A stretch of 64,000 bases of DNA, from positions 35,061 to 99,060 of the forward strand of contig JBFWUW010000018.1 of the NCBI GenBank assembly GCA_050247075.1, in the 5' to 3' direction. Below are positions 16,616 through 25,417 of the stretch, piece by piece (positions within the stretch are counted from its first letter, which is position 1; each line of letters starts with the position of its first letter). The notes beneath the pieces are model-generated. The model did no database searches. It had not been told where the DNA came from and saw nothing but the letters and a program-made list of their open reading frames with translations. Origin of the DNA: JBFWUW01 sp050247075. Lineage in GTDB: Bacteria; Planctomycetota; Planctomycetia; Pirellulales; JBFWUW01. Both the position numbers and the translations under genes were made by a program.

Positions 16616-17572
16616 CTAGCGAAGCGGCGCAGGACGTAGGCCCGGCAGCCGTTGCGCGTAAGCTTGGGCCTGGGCTTCAAAATCCAAACCCACTGAGTCG
16701 TACAGGGCTCGCCGCAAGCGCTGGGTGATTGGTCCCACGTTCCCGTCGCCGACTGGTTGGCCTTCGATCGAGCGGGCATGCAGAATTCCGCTGCTGGTCG
16801 AGGTCATAAAAATTTCGTCCGCGGACAGTGCGGCATCGCGCGGTATGTCCGTTTCCAGCACATCCAGGCCGATCTGGCGGCCTAGCTCCAGCACGAGCTT
16901 GCGGGTGACTCCGATGAGAATGTCGCGAGTCGTGGGCGTGAGCAGCTTTCCCCGCGAGACCGTAAACACGTTGCCGGTCGTTCCTTCCGTGAGAAAGCCG
17001 CTGGTATCCAGCAACAGTGCCGTGGAGCCAGGCCGCAGCGCCTCGGCTTGCTGGTTGGCCAACAAGAAATGGAGCCGGCTACGCGACTTGATTCCCGCTG
17101 GCAGCAGTTGAGATGGCAGCGAACGTTGGGCGGGAATCACTAGAGCCAGCCCCGACTGGTAGACCGGTGCCAGCCGTCCCAATTTGTCAGTGAGGGGAAA
17201 GCAACTCACGAAAACCGTGGGACGCCGCTCGTCGTCTGCAAACGCCATCTCGTAGGCTGCCACCGGCCCGCGCGAAATGCCATGCAGGATTTGCCAATCG
17301 ACATCGGCCGGTTCGGTCCCCTGGTTGTGGATCAGCGTCTCAAGCGTGATCCGCTCCAAGTCATCGCGGGTCAGCCCCAAGTCAATCCGCAAAACATCGA
17401 GCGTCTCTTGCAGCCGGTCAAGATGGTCTCGCAGCCGAAAGGGCCGCCCTCGAATGGTGCGGGTGACTTCATAGGCCATATCCCCGTAGGTCAAGGCCGA
17501 ATCAAAAATCGAGACGCGGGCCTCGGACTCGGCCACGAACTGGCCGTTGAAATAGACGACGCGATGATTCAT
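16616..17572 (-). CDS. Class IV aminotransferase (branched-chain / D-amino-acid type)
   Basis: 318 residues. The ATG chosen gives the usual start of the fold (MNHRVVYFNGQFV, then VSIFDSALTYGD). The PLP-binding lysine is Lys162 (PAGIKSRSRLHFLLANQQ), and the cofactor phosphate loop is seen in FLTEGTTGNVFTV and DILIGVTRKLVLEL. Class IV enzymes are branched-chain aminotransferases, D-amino-acid aminotransferases and aminodeoxychorismate lyases. The motifs do not decide the substrate firmly; the first is the safest guess. The gene stands alone, with no leucine/isoleucine genes around it. Confidence 0.88.
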   Translation of the reverse strand: MNHRVVYFNGQFVAESEARVSIFDSALTYGDMAYEVTRTIRGRPFRLRDHLDRLQETLDVLRIDLGLTRDDLERITLETLIHNQGTEPADVDWQILHGISRGPVAAYEMAFADDERRPTVFVSCFPLTDKLGRLAPVYQSGLALVIPAQRSLPSQLLPAGIKSRSRLHFLLANQQAEALRPGSTALLLDTSGFLTEGTTGNVFTVSRGKLLTPTTRDILIGVTRKLVLELGRQIGLDVLETDIPRDAALSADEIFMTSTSSGILHARSIEGQPVGDGNVGPITQRLRRALYDSVGLDFEAQAQAYAQRLPGLRPAPLR

Positions 17573-17684
17573 GTTGCAGGCAAGTACGATTGGGTTGAAG
17601 GTCGCTTGAAGAATAGCCCATTGTAGCGGATGTCGGCGGACGCACAGGTCCCATGCCGCCCTCGGCGGGGCCGGCAACAGTACT

Positions 17685-17708
17685 GTAGGAGGCGATTCCA
17701 TCGCCGAA
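17685..17708 (+). repeat. Short dispersed hairpin repeat, type B copy 1
   Basis: GTAGGAG followed by GCGAT, TCCA, TCGCC and GAA. A second copy is at 28260-28282. It shares the GTAGGAG prefix and trailing GA with the type A repeats but has a different stem. Confidence 0.55.
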
Positions 17709-17793
17709 CACGCTGGAGGAGCGGTCTCCGGCGGCGTCTGAAAACGCGTTGCCTCCCTAGGAGACGGCCATGCGACATTTCGTACCGAAACGG

Positions 17794-18270
17794 TCAGTCA
17801 ACTTCCTTGGCGTTCAGCTTCCTCAGTTCCACCAGCAGTTCATCCAGCTTGCTCAGCAAGGCCGCGTCGCTGGGGGCCACGGCGGCGCTGGCCGAGCCAT
17901 CCTGGGCCGTGGCGGCTGGCGGATCGAGCGCCCGCTCGGCCAGATTGGGGCCAAGCAGAAAGAGGACGCTGGCCACCATTTTGCCGGCCGGCGTATTGGG
18001 AAAGATATTGCTGTACCCGACCGAGGCGCAGGTGGAGACAAACTCCAGTGCGTCCCAATAAGTGTTGACCTTATCATTGCGGCCCCGCTCGGCGGCGTAA
18101 TAAACCGCCGCGCCCGCTGTCACCAGGCCCACCAGCGACTCCAACGGATTACGGTTGAGCGCATCGCGCCCCCGCGTTTCGTAAATCGTCACGAACTCGC
18201 GCAGCTTGGCCAGGATTTCGGCTGGCGAAAGCAGCGTTACGCTGGTGGGCGGCGAGGGCTCTTCGAGCAT
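17794..18270 (-). CDS. Two-helix K+-channel-like membrane protein
   Basis: 158 residues. A hydrophobic helix (residues 42-60, PLESLVGLVTAGAAVYYAA) is followed by a pore-loop-like segment (TYWDALEFVSTCASVGYSN, 70-88) and a second helix (AGKMVASVLFLLGP). The arrangement and the SVGYSN sequence match a two-transmembrane potassium-channel pore (TVGYGD in classic channels), with Thr and Gly-Asp changed. The C-terminal tail ends in a helix (LLSKLDELLVELRKLN). Ion selectivity is uncertain. The gene directly precedes, in map order, the flotillin and NfeD-like genes on the same strand, so a joint membrane role is plausible. Confidence 0.7.
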   Translation of the reverse strand: MLEEPSPPTSVTLLSPAEILAKLREFVTIYETRGRDALNRNPLESLVGLVTAGAAVYYAAERGRNDKVNTYWDALEFVSTCASVGYSNIFPNTPAGKMVASVLFLLGPNLAERALDPPAATAQDGSASAAVAPSDAALLSKLDELLVELRKLNAKEVD

Positions 18271-18293
18271 GGGGCTTGTTCGGTATTCGGTTT

Positions 18294-20168
18294 TCAGTTC
18301 TCAGTGTTCGGTTCTTCATTCGTCGTGTTTCCTTCAGCCTTCAGCCTTTCGCCTTCAGCCTTTTTCTCATTGCCGTTCTTCATTCCCAGACTTTCGCCCA
18401 GATTGACTCCCAGGCGGCCCAGTAGTTCGCGGGCTTCGGGGGAGAGAGATCGTAGCAGGCCGTCGCCGGCCATGCCGTAGCCGGTAGCCCGCATGAAGGA
18501 TTGCATCATGTTGCTCATGGTGCCGGGATCGCCAAAGATTTGTACGTTGGCCCCATGCATTAGTTTGCTCATGGCCTCGCTAGTCTTGATGCGGACATCG
18601 CGGTCGGCGTCGATCCGCAGCTTTTCCAACTCGAACTTGAGGGCCGCCTCGTCAAACTCCTGCTTGTTGGCCAGCCGCTGCCGTTCGACCTCGGCACGGG
18701 CTTCCTCGACGCTGACCATCTCGCGTTCGACATTGACCGGCACCATTTTCTCGGCTTTGGCACCGTCGGAGCGGCGGATGGCGGCTTGGGCTTCGCCCTC
18801 GGCCAGGCGCAGGCGGGCTTCGTACTGCAAGTCCGCGGCCTGCCGTTCGCCTTCGGCCTGCTTGACGGCCATGTAAGCCAGCACGTCGGCCTCGGTCTCC
18901 TCGCGAATTTTGTTTTCGTTGATAAGCTGCTTGGCGGCGATCAGTTTTTTCTCGGCTTCGCGCTGCGCCTCGGCCGTGACCTTGACCGTCAAAACTTGTT
19001 GCGAGGCGGTCTCGCGCTGGGCTTCGGTAGCCAGAGCGGCGGCTTGGGCGGCGGCCCTTTCTTGCTCTTTCTCGGCCACGGCGACTTCCTTGGACCGCTC
19101 GGCGACTTCCACGGCCTGCCGTTTGTTGATTTCGGCGGTCTCCTGGTCGCGCAGCTTGGCAACCATGGTGATCCGCTTGTTGATCTCGGCCTGTTCCACC
19201 GCCAAGGCGCGTTGCACCTCGGCGGTTTGCAGGGCCTTTTGCTTTTCGATCTCACGCGAGGCAACCAACTCTTCTTGAGCGATTTGAAACTCTCGCACTT
19301 CGCGCTCGCGGGCCGAATTGACATTGGCCACGCGCATCTTTTGTTCGGCCTCGAACTCGGCCTGGTCGCGCTGCATTTCCAGAACCTGCTTGCGCGTGCT
19401 GACATCCATCTCCACCAGCGACCGCTCGGCCGCGCGCTCGATCTCGTTCCGTTCGACGCGGGCTTTCTCCGTGATTTCGGCGATCTTGCGGAGGCCTTGC
19501 GCGTCGAACACGTTGCGCTCCTGCAATTGGCCGGGGTCGGTCTGGTCCAGGGCCGAGATGGTCACGCTCTCAAGCGTCAGGCCGTTGCTGGCCAGGTCGT
19601 GCGTGACGATCGCCTGCACGGCACTGGCGAATTCATCCCGCTTGCTATGTAGTTCCACCAGGTCCTTGGTGGCCGCCACGGTACGCAGGGCACTGACCAG
19701 CTTTTCTTGTACCAGCAGGCTGACTTCGTCCGAACGGACGTTCCGCGCGCCTAACGAACGGGCGGCCTGTAAAATGTCGTCGGTATTGGCTTGGACCTTG
19801 ATGTAGAACTCGGCCGACAGGTCCACCCGCAGGTTGTCGCGGGTGATCAAGGCGTGTGTGCCGCGGCGTTCGACATTCAGCCGCATCGTTTCCAGCGAGA
19901 CGGGAATGATCTGATGCACCACCGGCAAGACGGTGGTGCCGCCATCCTTGATAACCTTGGCGCCACCCATGCCGGTGCGGACAAAGGCCAGGTTGGCCGA
20001 AGCCTTGCGGTACAGCCGGGTGACGACCGTCACAATCGAGACCAGCAGCAGCAAGATCGTGCCGACCAAGGTCAGAATGATCTTGGCCCCCAGGTCTAAA
20101 TGATCGCCCGCGAACCAAGGCCCAATTGACAGGGCCGCCCCAATCAACATGAAGACGTACAGGATCAT
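18294..20168 (-). CDS. Flotillin-like SPFH/band-7 protein
   Basis: 624 residues. Two N-terminal hydrophobic segments anchor it. An SPFH domain follows (about 60-230: LETMRLNVERRGTHALITRD; DLASNGLTLESVTISALDQT). Then comes a very long Glu/Ala-rich coiled coil (230-530) and a short end with GYGMAGDGLL. This is the YqiK/YuaG flotillin layout: membrane-microdomain scaffolds that oligomerise through the coiled coil. It lies 33 bases downstream of an NfeD/YuaF-like gene, the standard partner. The last 25 or so residues (EKKAEGERLKAEGN and on) come from a low-complexity repeat that also occurs between genes, so the original stop may have been earlier. Confidence 0.93.
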   Translation of the reverse strand: MILYVFMLIGAALSIGPWFAGDHLDLGAKIILTLVGTILLLLVSIVTVVTRLYRKASANLAFVRTGMGGAKVIKDGGTTVLPVVHQIIPVSLETMRLNVERRGTHALITRDNLRVDLSAEFYIKVQANTDDILQAARSLGARNVRSDEVSLLVQEKLVSALRTVAATKDLVELHSKRDEFASAVQAIVTHDLASNGLTLESVTISALDQTDPGQLQERNVFDAQGLRKIAEITEKARVERNEIERAAERSLVEMDVSTRKQVLEMQRDQAEFEAEQKMRVANVNSAREREVREFQIAQEELVASREIEKQKALQTAEVQRALAVEQAEINKRITMVAKLRDQETAEINKRQAVEVAERSKEVAVAEKEQERAAAQAAALATEAQRETASQQVLTVKVTAEAQREAEKKLIAAKQLINENKIREETEADVLAYMAVKQAEGERQAADLQYEARLRLAEGEAQAAIRRSDGAKAEKMVPVNVEREMVSVEEARAEVERQRLANKQEFDEAALKFELEKLRIDADRDVRIKTSEAMSKLMHGANVQIFGDPGTMSNMMQSFMRATGYGMAGDGLLRSLSPEARELLGRLGVNLGESLGMKNGNEKKAEGERLKAEGNTTNEEPNTEN

Positions 20169-20201
20169 GGATGTAAACCTCTGCTCAGGCCGCCGCGATG
20201 C

Positions 20202-21002
20202 TCAACGATCGAGGTCGTATTCGGTAACCAGGAAATGCTTGTTGGTTCTATCGTAATCCACCAACAACAGGCGTGCGCCTTTGGGCAAGGGCGATTTATG
20301 CTCGTAAACTCGCACGGGGACTTGAAACAGGTCTCCCCGGCGATTACGCACTGTGGCCAGCCCAAACTTGTGGTCGATATCGTAGAGGGCCTCGCCGGTG
20401 CAGCCGACCAGTTTTTCCCACGGTTCGGCGCTGGTTTCGCTCGTGGGCAGCCAGCGGCCCAGGACTCGCACGACCAGCCGCGTCAGGCTGGCGCTGCCCA
20501 GGCCGGCTAATGGCACACTCACCAGCAAGGCCATTGCTCCGCCCGGCAAGTATCCGTCAACAACCTGATTAACAATGAACCCAATGGCACCCCAAGAGAG
20601 CAGCAGCACCATCAGCACAATGCTCATCGGCACGCGGCCCAGCCCCAGCCAGGAAAGAGCCTTGAGATAAAAAGGGGCTTCGATCGTCGTGATGGGGTCG
20701 CCCAAGGAACCGCCTACTTTGGCGGCCGGGTGCGAGTGTTCGGCATCCGTGGCGCTGTCGGTTAGGTCGTGGTCCGCGTCCAAGTCGTGATCGGCCTCGC
20801 CATCCGCCAGAAGGTGCCCGTCCAGATCGTGTTCGGCGTCGATTTCGGCATTGGCGTCAATCTCGCCGTCCAGATCAGCATCGGGATCGATGTCGTGTTC
20901 ACCAAAGGTCAGCCCGCTCACGGTGTAGATGCCCAAATAGGTAACGGCCAGCAAGAAGGGAACCGTATAGATCAAATTCCACCAGGCTAGCAGCAGGGCC
21001 AT
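20202..21002 (-). CDS. NfeD/YuaF-like membrane protein, flotillin partner
   Basis: 266 residues. An N-terminal helix (NLIYTVPFLLAVTYLGIYTV) is followed by a very acidic loop (about 37-80, with repeats such as DPDADLDGEID and DAEHDLDGH), then two or three helices (VPMSIVLMVLLLSWGAIGF; GGAMALLVSVPLAG), and a C-terminal small beta domain (VGCTGEALYDIDHKFGLATV, then DLFQVPVRVYE) like the OB fold of NfeD. The DxDxDG-type acidic runs could bind calcium. A GAAGG precedes the start. It is the first gene of the flotillin transcript and probably helps assemble or tether the scaffold. Confidence 0.88.
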   Translation of the reverse strand: MALLLAWWNLIYTVPFLLAVTYLGIYTVSGLTFGEHDIDPDADLDGEIDANAEIDAEHDLDGHLLADGEADHDLDADHDLTDSATDAEHSHPAAKVGGSLGDPITTIEAPFYLKALSWLGLGRVPMSIVLMVLLLSWGAIGFIVNQVVDGYLPGGAMALLVSVPLAGLGSASLTRLVVRVLGRWLPTSETSAEPWEKLVGCTGEALYDIDHKFGLATVRNRRGDLFQVPVRVYEHKSPLPKGARLLLVDYDRTNKHFLVTEYDLDR

Positions 21003-21420
21003 TTTGATAGACCTTCAACCTAAATTGCCACGGTGGGCAAGGAAATTGACGAACGAGGATTGCCGAACGTCGGTCGATGGAACTGACTTACCTGAATCAA
21101 GCTAATGCCCCCTTGCTAACCATAACGCTAGCCGCAACCCGTTGCCACGTTTTTTGTTAGCTAGTTCCGCCCACGGGCGATCGTTGTTGCTTCTGGCTTC
21201 TGACGCAACCGGCAAGTTGTTTCACGTTGCACGTTAAGGCAGAGCCGCACAAATCACTTCGTCGCTAGAATTCGACGTACCAGGAAGCGACGCCGGGGCG
21301 AACTGGCGAGATTAGGCCAATTTTTGCCAGACGCTAACATTTCCCTAACAAATGCCCGTTAGGCTCCCAGCTAAAGAACAAACGGGAAATATGGAAACTG
21401 TCTCACCAAGGAGTGCGGAA
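21003..21420. other. Divergent intergenic region, NfeD-flotillin / pst
   Basis: About 420 bases between the minus-strand flotillin unit and the pst genes. It should hold both promoters. The clearest signals are the tandem CTAACA repeat at 21334-21350 and the AAGGAG ahead of pstS. I could not assign a reliable -35/-10. Confidence 0.5.
21334..21350 (+). promoter_or_regulatory. Candidate PhoB/PhoP-type direct repeat upstream of pstS
   Basis: CTAACA occurs twice with an 11-base period (21334-21339 and 21345-21350), one helical turn, and an inverted GTTAG follows at 21358-21362. Phosphate response regulators bind tandem short repeats with this spacing, for example TTAACA-type repeats in Bacillus. 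The location about 70 bases before pstS fits; the planctomycete consensus is not known to me. Confidence 0.4.
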
Positions 21421-22548
21421 ATGCGAAAGTCAACATGGTGGTTGGGCGGAGCGCTGGTGCTGGCGGCCTTGGTCGGCTGTTACGGATCATCATCCGGTCC
21501 CCAGCCCAACGCCAATTCCGTGGCGCAAGCCGCCGATGCTCCGAAGAAGGTACCCGCGAAAGCGGGGGCGGCCAAAGAGGAAGCTAAATCGAAGGATTCC
21601 GCCAAGGCCGACGCGCCGGGCGTGGTGATCGACAAGGAGATCACGGAATACAAGCCGGTCTCCGGCATTTCCGGCAATCTGAAAAGCGCCGGTTCGGACA
21701 CAATGGCCAACCTGATGGCGCTCTGGGCTGAGGGATTCAAGAAGTTTTACCCCAATGTGGTCGTCGAGACCGAAAGCAAGGGTTCTTCGAGCGCCCCGGT
21801 CGCCCTGATCGAGGGGACCGCCGATTTTGGCCCCATGAGTCGGCCGATGAAAGAAGCGGAAATCAACGACTTTGAGAAGAAGTTTGGCTACAAGCCCACG
21901 GCCATCTCTAGCAGCATCGACATGCTGGCGGTCTATGTCCACAAGGACAACCCCATTTCGGAAGTGACGCTGGAGCAGGTCGATGCCATCTTCTCCAAGG
22001 GGCGCAAGCTGGGTGCCTCCAAGGACATTCGGACGTGGGGCGATCTTGGCGTGAAGGGATCGTTGGCTAAGAGCAAGATCAGCATGTATGGCCGCAACGC
22101 GGCTTCCGGCACCTATGGCTATTTCAAGGAACATGCCCTGGGCAAGGGAGACTTCAAGGACAATGTTAAAGAGCAGCCCGGCAGCTCGGCAGTGGTGCAA
22201 GGCGTGGCCAAGGACAAGGCGGGCATCGGCTACAGTGGTATTGGCTATAAAACAGCCGATGTAAAAGCCCTCTCCCTGGCCGAGGATGCCAGCAGCGAAT
22301 ACATCGCCGCCGAGCCGGAAAACGCTTACACCGGGGAATATCCGCTGTCGCGGGCGCTGCTGATCTACGTCAATATCAAGCCCGACTCCGAATTGCCGCC
22401 GCTGCAACGGGAGTTCCTCAAGTACGTCCTCAGCAAGCAGGGCCAACAAGACGTGGTCAAGGATGGCTATTTCCCCGTGACCGCCAAAATGGCCCGCGAT
22501 GCGCTGAAGAAGGCTGGCGTGGCCGCGGACGAAACGGCCAGCCGTTAG
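21421..22548 (+). CDS. pstS: Phosphate ABC transporter, substrate-binding lipoprotein
   Basis: 375 residues. The start is set by AAGGAG seven bases upstream and gives a lipoprotein signal with LVGC (Cys20). An Ala/Lys-rich linker follows. The binding-protein core then shows the PstS hallmarks: LKSAGSDTMANLMALWAEGF, a phosphate-contacting ESKGSSSAPVALIEG, DFGPMSRPMKEAE, and RNAASGTYGYFKEH. It captures phosphate outside the inner membrane and delivers it to PstC/PstA. It is the first gene of pstSCAB-phoU, and a long inverted repeat follows the stop and may attenuate downstream expression. Confidence 0.95.
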   Translation: MRKSTWWLGGALVLAALVGCYGSSSGPQPNANSVAQAADAPKKVPAKAGAAKEEAKSKDSAKADAPGVVIDKEITEYKPVSGISGNLKSAGSDTMANLMALWAEGFKKFYPNVVVETESKGSSSAPVALIEGTADFGPMSRPMKEAEINDFEKKFGYKPTAISSSIDMLAVYVHKDNPISEVTLEQVDAIFSKGRKLGASKDIRTWGDLGVKGSLAKSKISMYGRNAASGTYGYFKEHALGKGDFKDNVKEQPGSSAVVQGVAKDKAGIGYSGIGYKTADVKALSLAEDASSEYIAAEPENAYTGEYPLSRALLIYVNIKPDSELPPLQREFLKYVLSKQGQQDVVKDGYFPVTAKMARDALKKAGVAADETASR

Positions 22549-22556
22549 CATACATG

Positions 22557-22619
22557 CCGTAGCGTGGGCTTTCGCCCACGCTGTTGCTGGCCACGCTTGG
22601 GCGAAAGCCCACGTTACGG
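22557..22619. repeat. 25-base inverted repeat between pstS and pstC
   Basis: Arms 22557-22581 and 22595-22619 pair with two mismatches around a 13-base loop; the first arm itself contains the palindrome GTGGGCTTTCGCCCAC. It lies eight bases after the pstS stop. It could be a dispersed element, an mRNA-stabilising hairpin, or an attenuator setting a higher level of PstS than of the permease. Confidence 0.8.
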
Positions 22620-22783
22620 CCAGCGGTTTTATCGAGTCATACGGAATGGACTCGGAAGACGGTATACTGAGAACCAACTCTGGCAAACTCAAGAAAGTTC
22701 CCTGCACGGAGGTCGGGAACCCAGGACACTTCCTCTTTCGACGGACCATCGAGCAGCCAACCCTTCGCACACTCGACCGCTTG

Positions 22784-25417
22784 ATGAGCGAACCTGAATC
22801 GCGCAGCTTCACCGGCCGCCGTCGCGAACGGCGCACCAGCCGTGGCGTGGTAGCCTCGGATATTGCCGCGCGCACGTTAATTACCGTCGGGGGCATCGGT
22901 ACCATCGTCGCCGTATTGGGGGTAGGGCTCTACCTGTTGAAGGTGGCAGCCCCGCTGCTGTTTGCATCCCACATCGTGGCGGAAAATGTCGTCCCTTCCC
23001 CGGCATCCGCCGCGCCGCTGCACATACAGCTAGATGCCTACCGGCGGGCCGGTTGGGCCTTGCTGCCCGACGGCCAACTGGTGATGTTCCGCACCGACAA
23101 TGGCGAAGTGCTGGAACGTAGCCAAGTGGTTGACAACGGCCCGACGATTACGGCAACATCCTTCGTGCCGGGGGCAAACGACGTGGCGCTTGGTTTTTCC
23201 GATGGCAGCGTGCGGATGGGCTCTATCAGCCTGACGAATGAAACAGTCACCGCCACCGATTTGCCAGACGCTATTCATTCGATGCCGTTGGGGCAAACCA
23301 CCGCGCACGACGGCGCGCTGATCGAACGGCTGACCGACGAGCATTTCCGCCGTCAGCGGTTGAATGTGCGGCTGGGCGACCCCGTCTCTTCCGACTTGGG
23401 CTCGGCGGTGCGTTTGCTGGACTACACCTATACGCAGCGCGGCGACAAGATCACCCGCATTTTTGCCGCCATGGGCGAGGATGGCGGCTTGCGGATGAAA
23501 ACAGTCAGCGAATCGCGAAACCCGATCGATGACGATGTCATGGTGAAGGAGCGCGGCGGCGAACTCCCCATCGATGCCGACGAAAATGGCTTGCCCAGCC
23601 GATTGTTCCTGGCGGGACTGGGAGACAACGTGCTGCTGCTGTGGGACGATGGCCGCGCCGTGCGGTACGACACACGCAACATCAACAAGTCCCAGGTGGC
23701 GGAAAAGCTTGACCTACTTCCCGAGCCCGAGGCTCGGGTGACCTCCGCCGGTTGGCTGCTGGGGCGCGGCACGCTGTTGGTGGGTGATTCGCTGGGGCGG
23801 GTCCGCGGCTGGTTTCGCACCAGGCCGGACGGTATTGGCGGCGATGCCGACACGCTCGACCGGAATGTATTCACACTGGCCCACGACCTGCCGCCTGGAC
23901 AGGCCGCGGCGACATCGCTGGCCTCTTCGTCCGCGGCCAGAATCGCGGCGGCCGGCTTTGCGGATGGCAGCGTGCGGCTGTATCAAGTCACCAACGAGAC
24001 CGTGTTGGATGAGTTGACCGCCGGCCAGGGCGAGATCTCGGCCTTGTCGATCGCCTCAAAGGATGACGGACTGCTGGCGATGACGCCCCAGACGATGATC
24101 CGCTGGGACGTGAAACTGGCCCATCCCGAAGCGACGTTAGGGGCGTTGTTTCGGCCGGTCTGGTACGAAGGTTACTCACAGCCGGAGTATGTCTGGCAAT
24201 CTTCCAGCGGCACGAATGACGAGGAACCCAAGTACAGCCTCATTCCGCTGATTTTTGGCACGCTCAAGGCCACATTTTATGCCCTCATTTTTGGCGTGCC
24301 GCTGGCACTGGCGGCGGCAGTGTTCACCAGCGAGTTCATGCACCGGCGGATGCGGGCGCGGATCAAGCCGGTGATCGAGATGATGGCCAGCCTGCCTAGC
24401 GTGGTGCTGGGCTTTTTAGCGGCTTTGTACGTGGCTCCGCTGGTCGAGCGGATGGTCCCAGCGATTTTAATCTCGTTTTTCGTGATCCCGCTGATGTTCT
24501 TGCTCGGTGCCTACCTGTGGCAGCTTCTGCCGCAGAACCTGACAATCAAAATGGCCCGCTTTCGAATTGTATTAATTTCGGCGGCTCTGTTGGCCGGATT
24601 GTGGCTGGCCGGCGGGCTGGGGCCGGTTGTCGAACGCGATTTACTGGGCGGAAATTTCAAGGCGTGGGCTGACGGGCAGATCGGCTCTGGCGTGTGGGCC
24701 TGGATGTTGCTGTTTCTACCGGTGGCGGCCGTGGCGGTCGTCTTTCTAGCTCAAGTGGCCACATCGTGGCAACGCACGATTTCGGCCGATTGGTCGCGCG
24801 GCACACTGGCCGTGGTGGGAATTATCAAGTTCCTGGTCGGGGTAGCGGCCACGATTGGGCTGGCGCTGGTCCTTTCGTCGCTATTGCCTTGGTTGGGCTG
24901 GATGCTGTTTGGGTGGACGCGCGATGGCCGCGGCACGTTTGTGGCGGCCTACGACCAGCGCAACGCGCTGGTCGTGGGATTCATGATGGGGTTTGCCATC
25001 ATTCCCTTGATCTACACCATCGCCGACGACGCGCTGGCCTCCGTCCCCGACCATTTGCGGTCGGCCTCGTTAGGGGCCGGTGCCACGCCCTGGCAAACAA
25101 CCGTGCGGATCGTGATTCCCACGGCCATGAGCGGGCTGTTTTCGGCCGTGATGATCGGCCTGGGCCGGGCCGTGGGGGAGACGATGATTGTCCTCATGGC
25201 GGCGGGCAATACGCCGTTGATGGACCTGAATATCTTCAACGGCTTTCGCACGTTGTCGGCCAATATCGCCGTGGAAATGCCCGAGGCGGTCAAGGACAGC
25301 ACCCACTTCCGTATTTTGTTCTTGGCGGCGTTGGTGCTGTTCGCGATGACATTTGCCGTCAATACCGTGGCTGAGATCATCCGCTTGCGCTTTCGGCGGA
25401 GGTCGCATGAGCTCTAA
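22784..25417 (+). CDS. pstC: Phosphate ABC transporter permease PstC, long form
   Basis: 877 residues from the ATG of MSEPESRSF; the short form of the family is about 300. One N-terminal helix (about 31-53) is followed by about 450 residues of beta-propeller-like repeats, such as ALGFSDGSVRMGSISLTNET and GFADGSVRLYQVTNETV. The permease core begins near residue 480 (LIPLIFGTLKATFYALIFGV), with the ABC contact loop LRSASLGAGATPWQTTVRIV. Long PstC proteins with such an inserted domain are known in several proteobacteria. The insert should face the periplasm. It forms the channel with PstA and ends inside the pstA start region. Confidence 0.93.
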   Translation: MSEPESRSFTGRRRERRTSRGVVASDIAARTLITVGGIGTIVAVLGVGLYLLKVAAPLLFASHIVAENVVPSPASAAPLHIQLDAYRRAGWALLPDGQLVMFRTDNGEVLERSQVVDNGPTITATSFVPGANDVALGFSDGSVRMGSISLTNETVTATDLPDAIHSMPLGQTTAHDGALIERLTDEHFRRQRLNVRLGDPVSSDLGSAVRLLDYTYTQRGDKITRIFAAMGEDGGLRMKTVSESRNPIDDDVMVKERGGELPIDADENGLPSRLFLAGLGDNVLLLWDDGRAVRYDTRNINKSQVAEKLDLLPEPEARVTSAGWLLGRGTLLVGDSLGRVRGWFRTRPDGIGGDADTLDRNVFTLAHDLPPGQAAATSLASSSAARIAAAGFADGSVRLYQVTNETVLDELTAGQGEISALSIASKDDGLLAMTPQTMIRWDVKLAHPEATLGALFRPVWYEGYSQPEYVWQSSSGTNDEEPKYSLIPLIFGTLKATFYALIFGVPLALAAAVFTSEFMHRRMRARIKPVIEMMASLPSVVLGFLAALYVAPLVERMVPAILISFFVIPLMFLLGAYLWQLLPQNLTIKMARFRIVLISAALLAGLWLAGGLGPVVERDLLGGNFKAWADGQIGSGVWAWMLLFLPVAAVAVVFLAQVATSWQRTISADWSRGTLAVVGIIKFLVGVAATIGLALVLSSLLPWLGWMLFGWTRDGRGTFVAAYDQRNALVVGFMMGFAIIPLIYTIADDALASVPDHLRSASLGAGATPWQTTVRIVIPTAMSGLFSAVMIGLGRAVGETMIVLMAAGNTPLMDLNIFNGFRTLSANIAVEMPEAVKDSTHFRILFLAALVLFAMTFAVNTVAEIIRLRFRRRSHEL

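Noticed and set aside
21490..22905. 471-codon open frame on the minus strand
   Set aside because: Opposite pstS and the pstC start; it spans the inverted repeat and has no family features.
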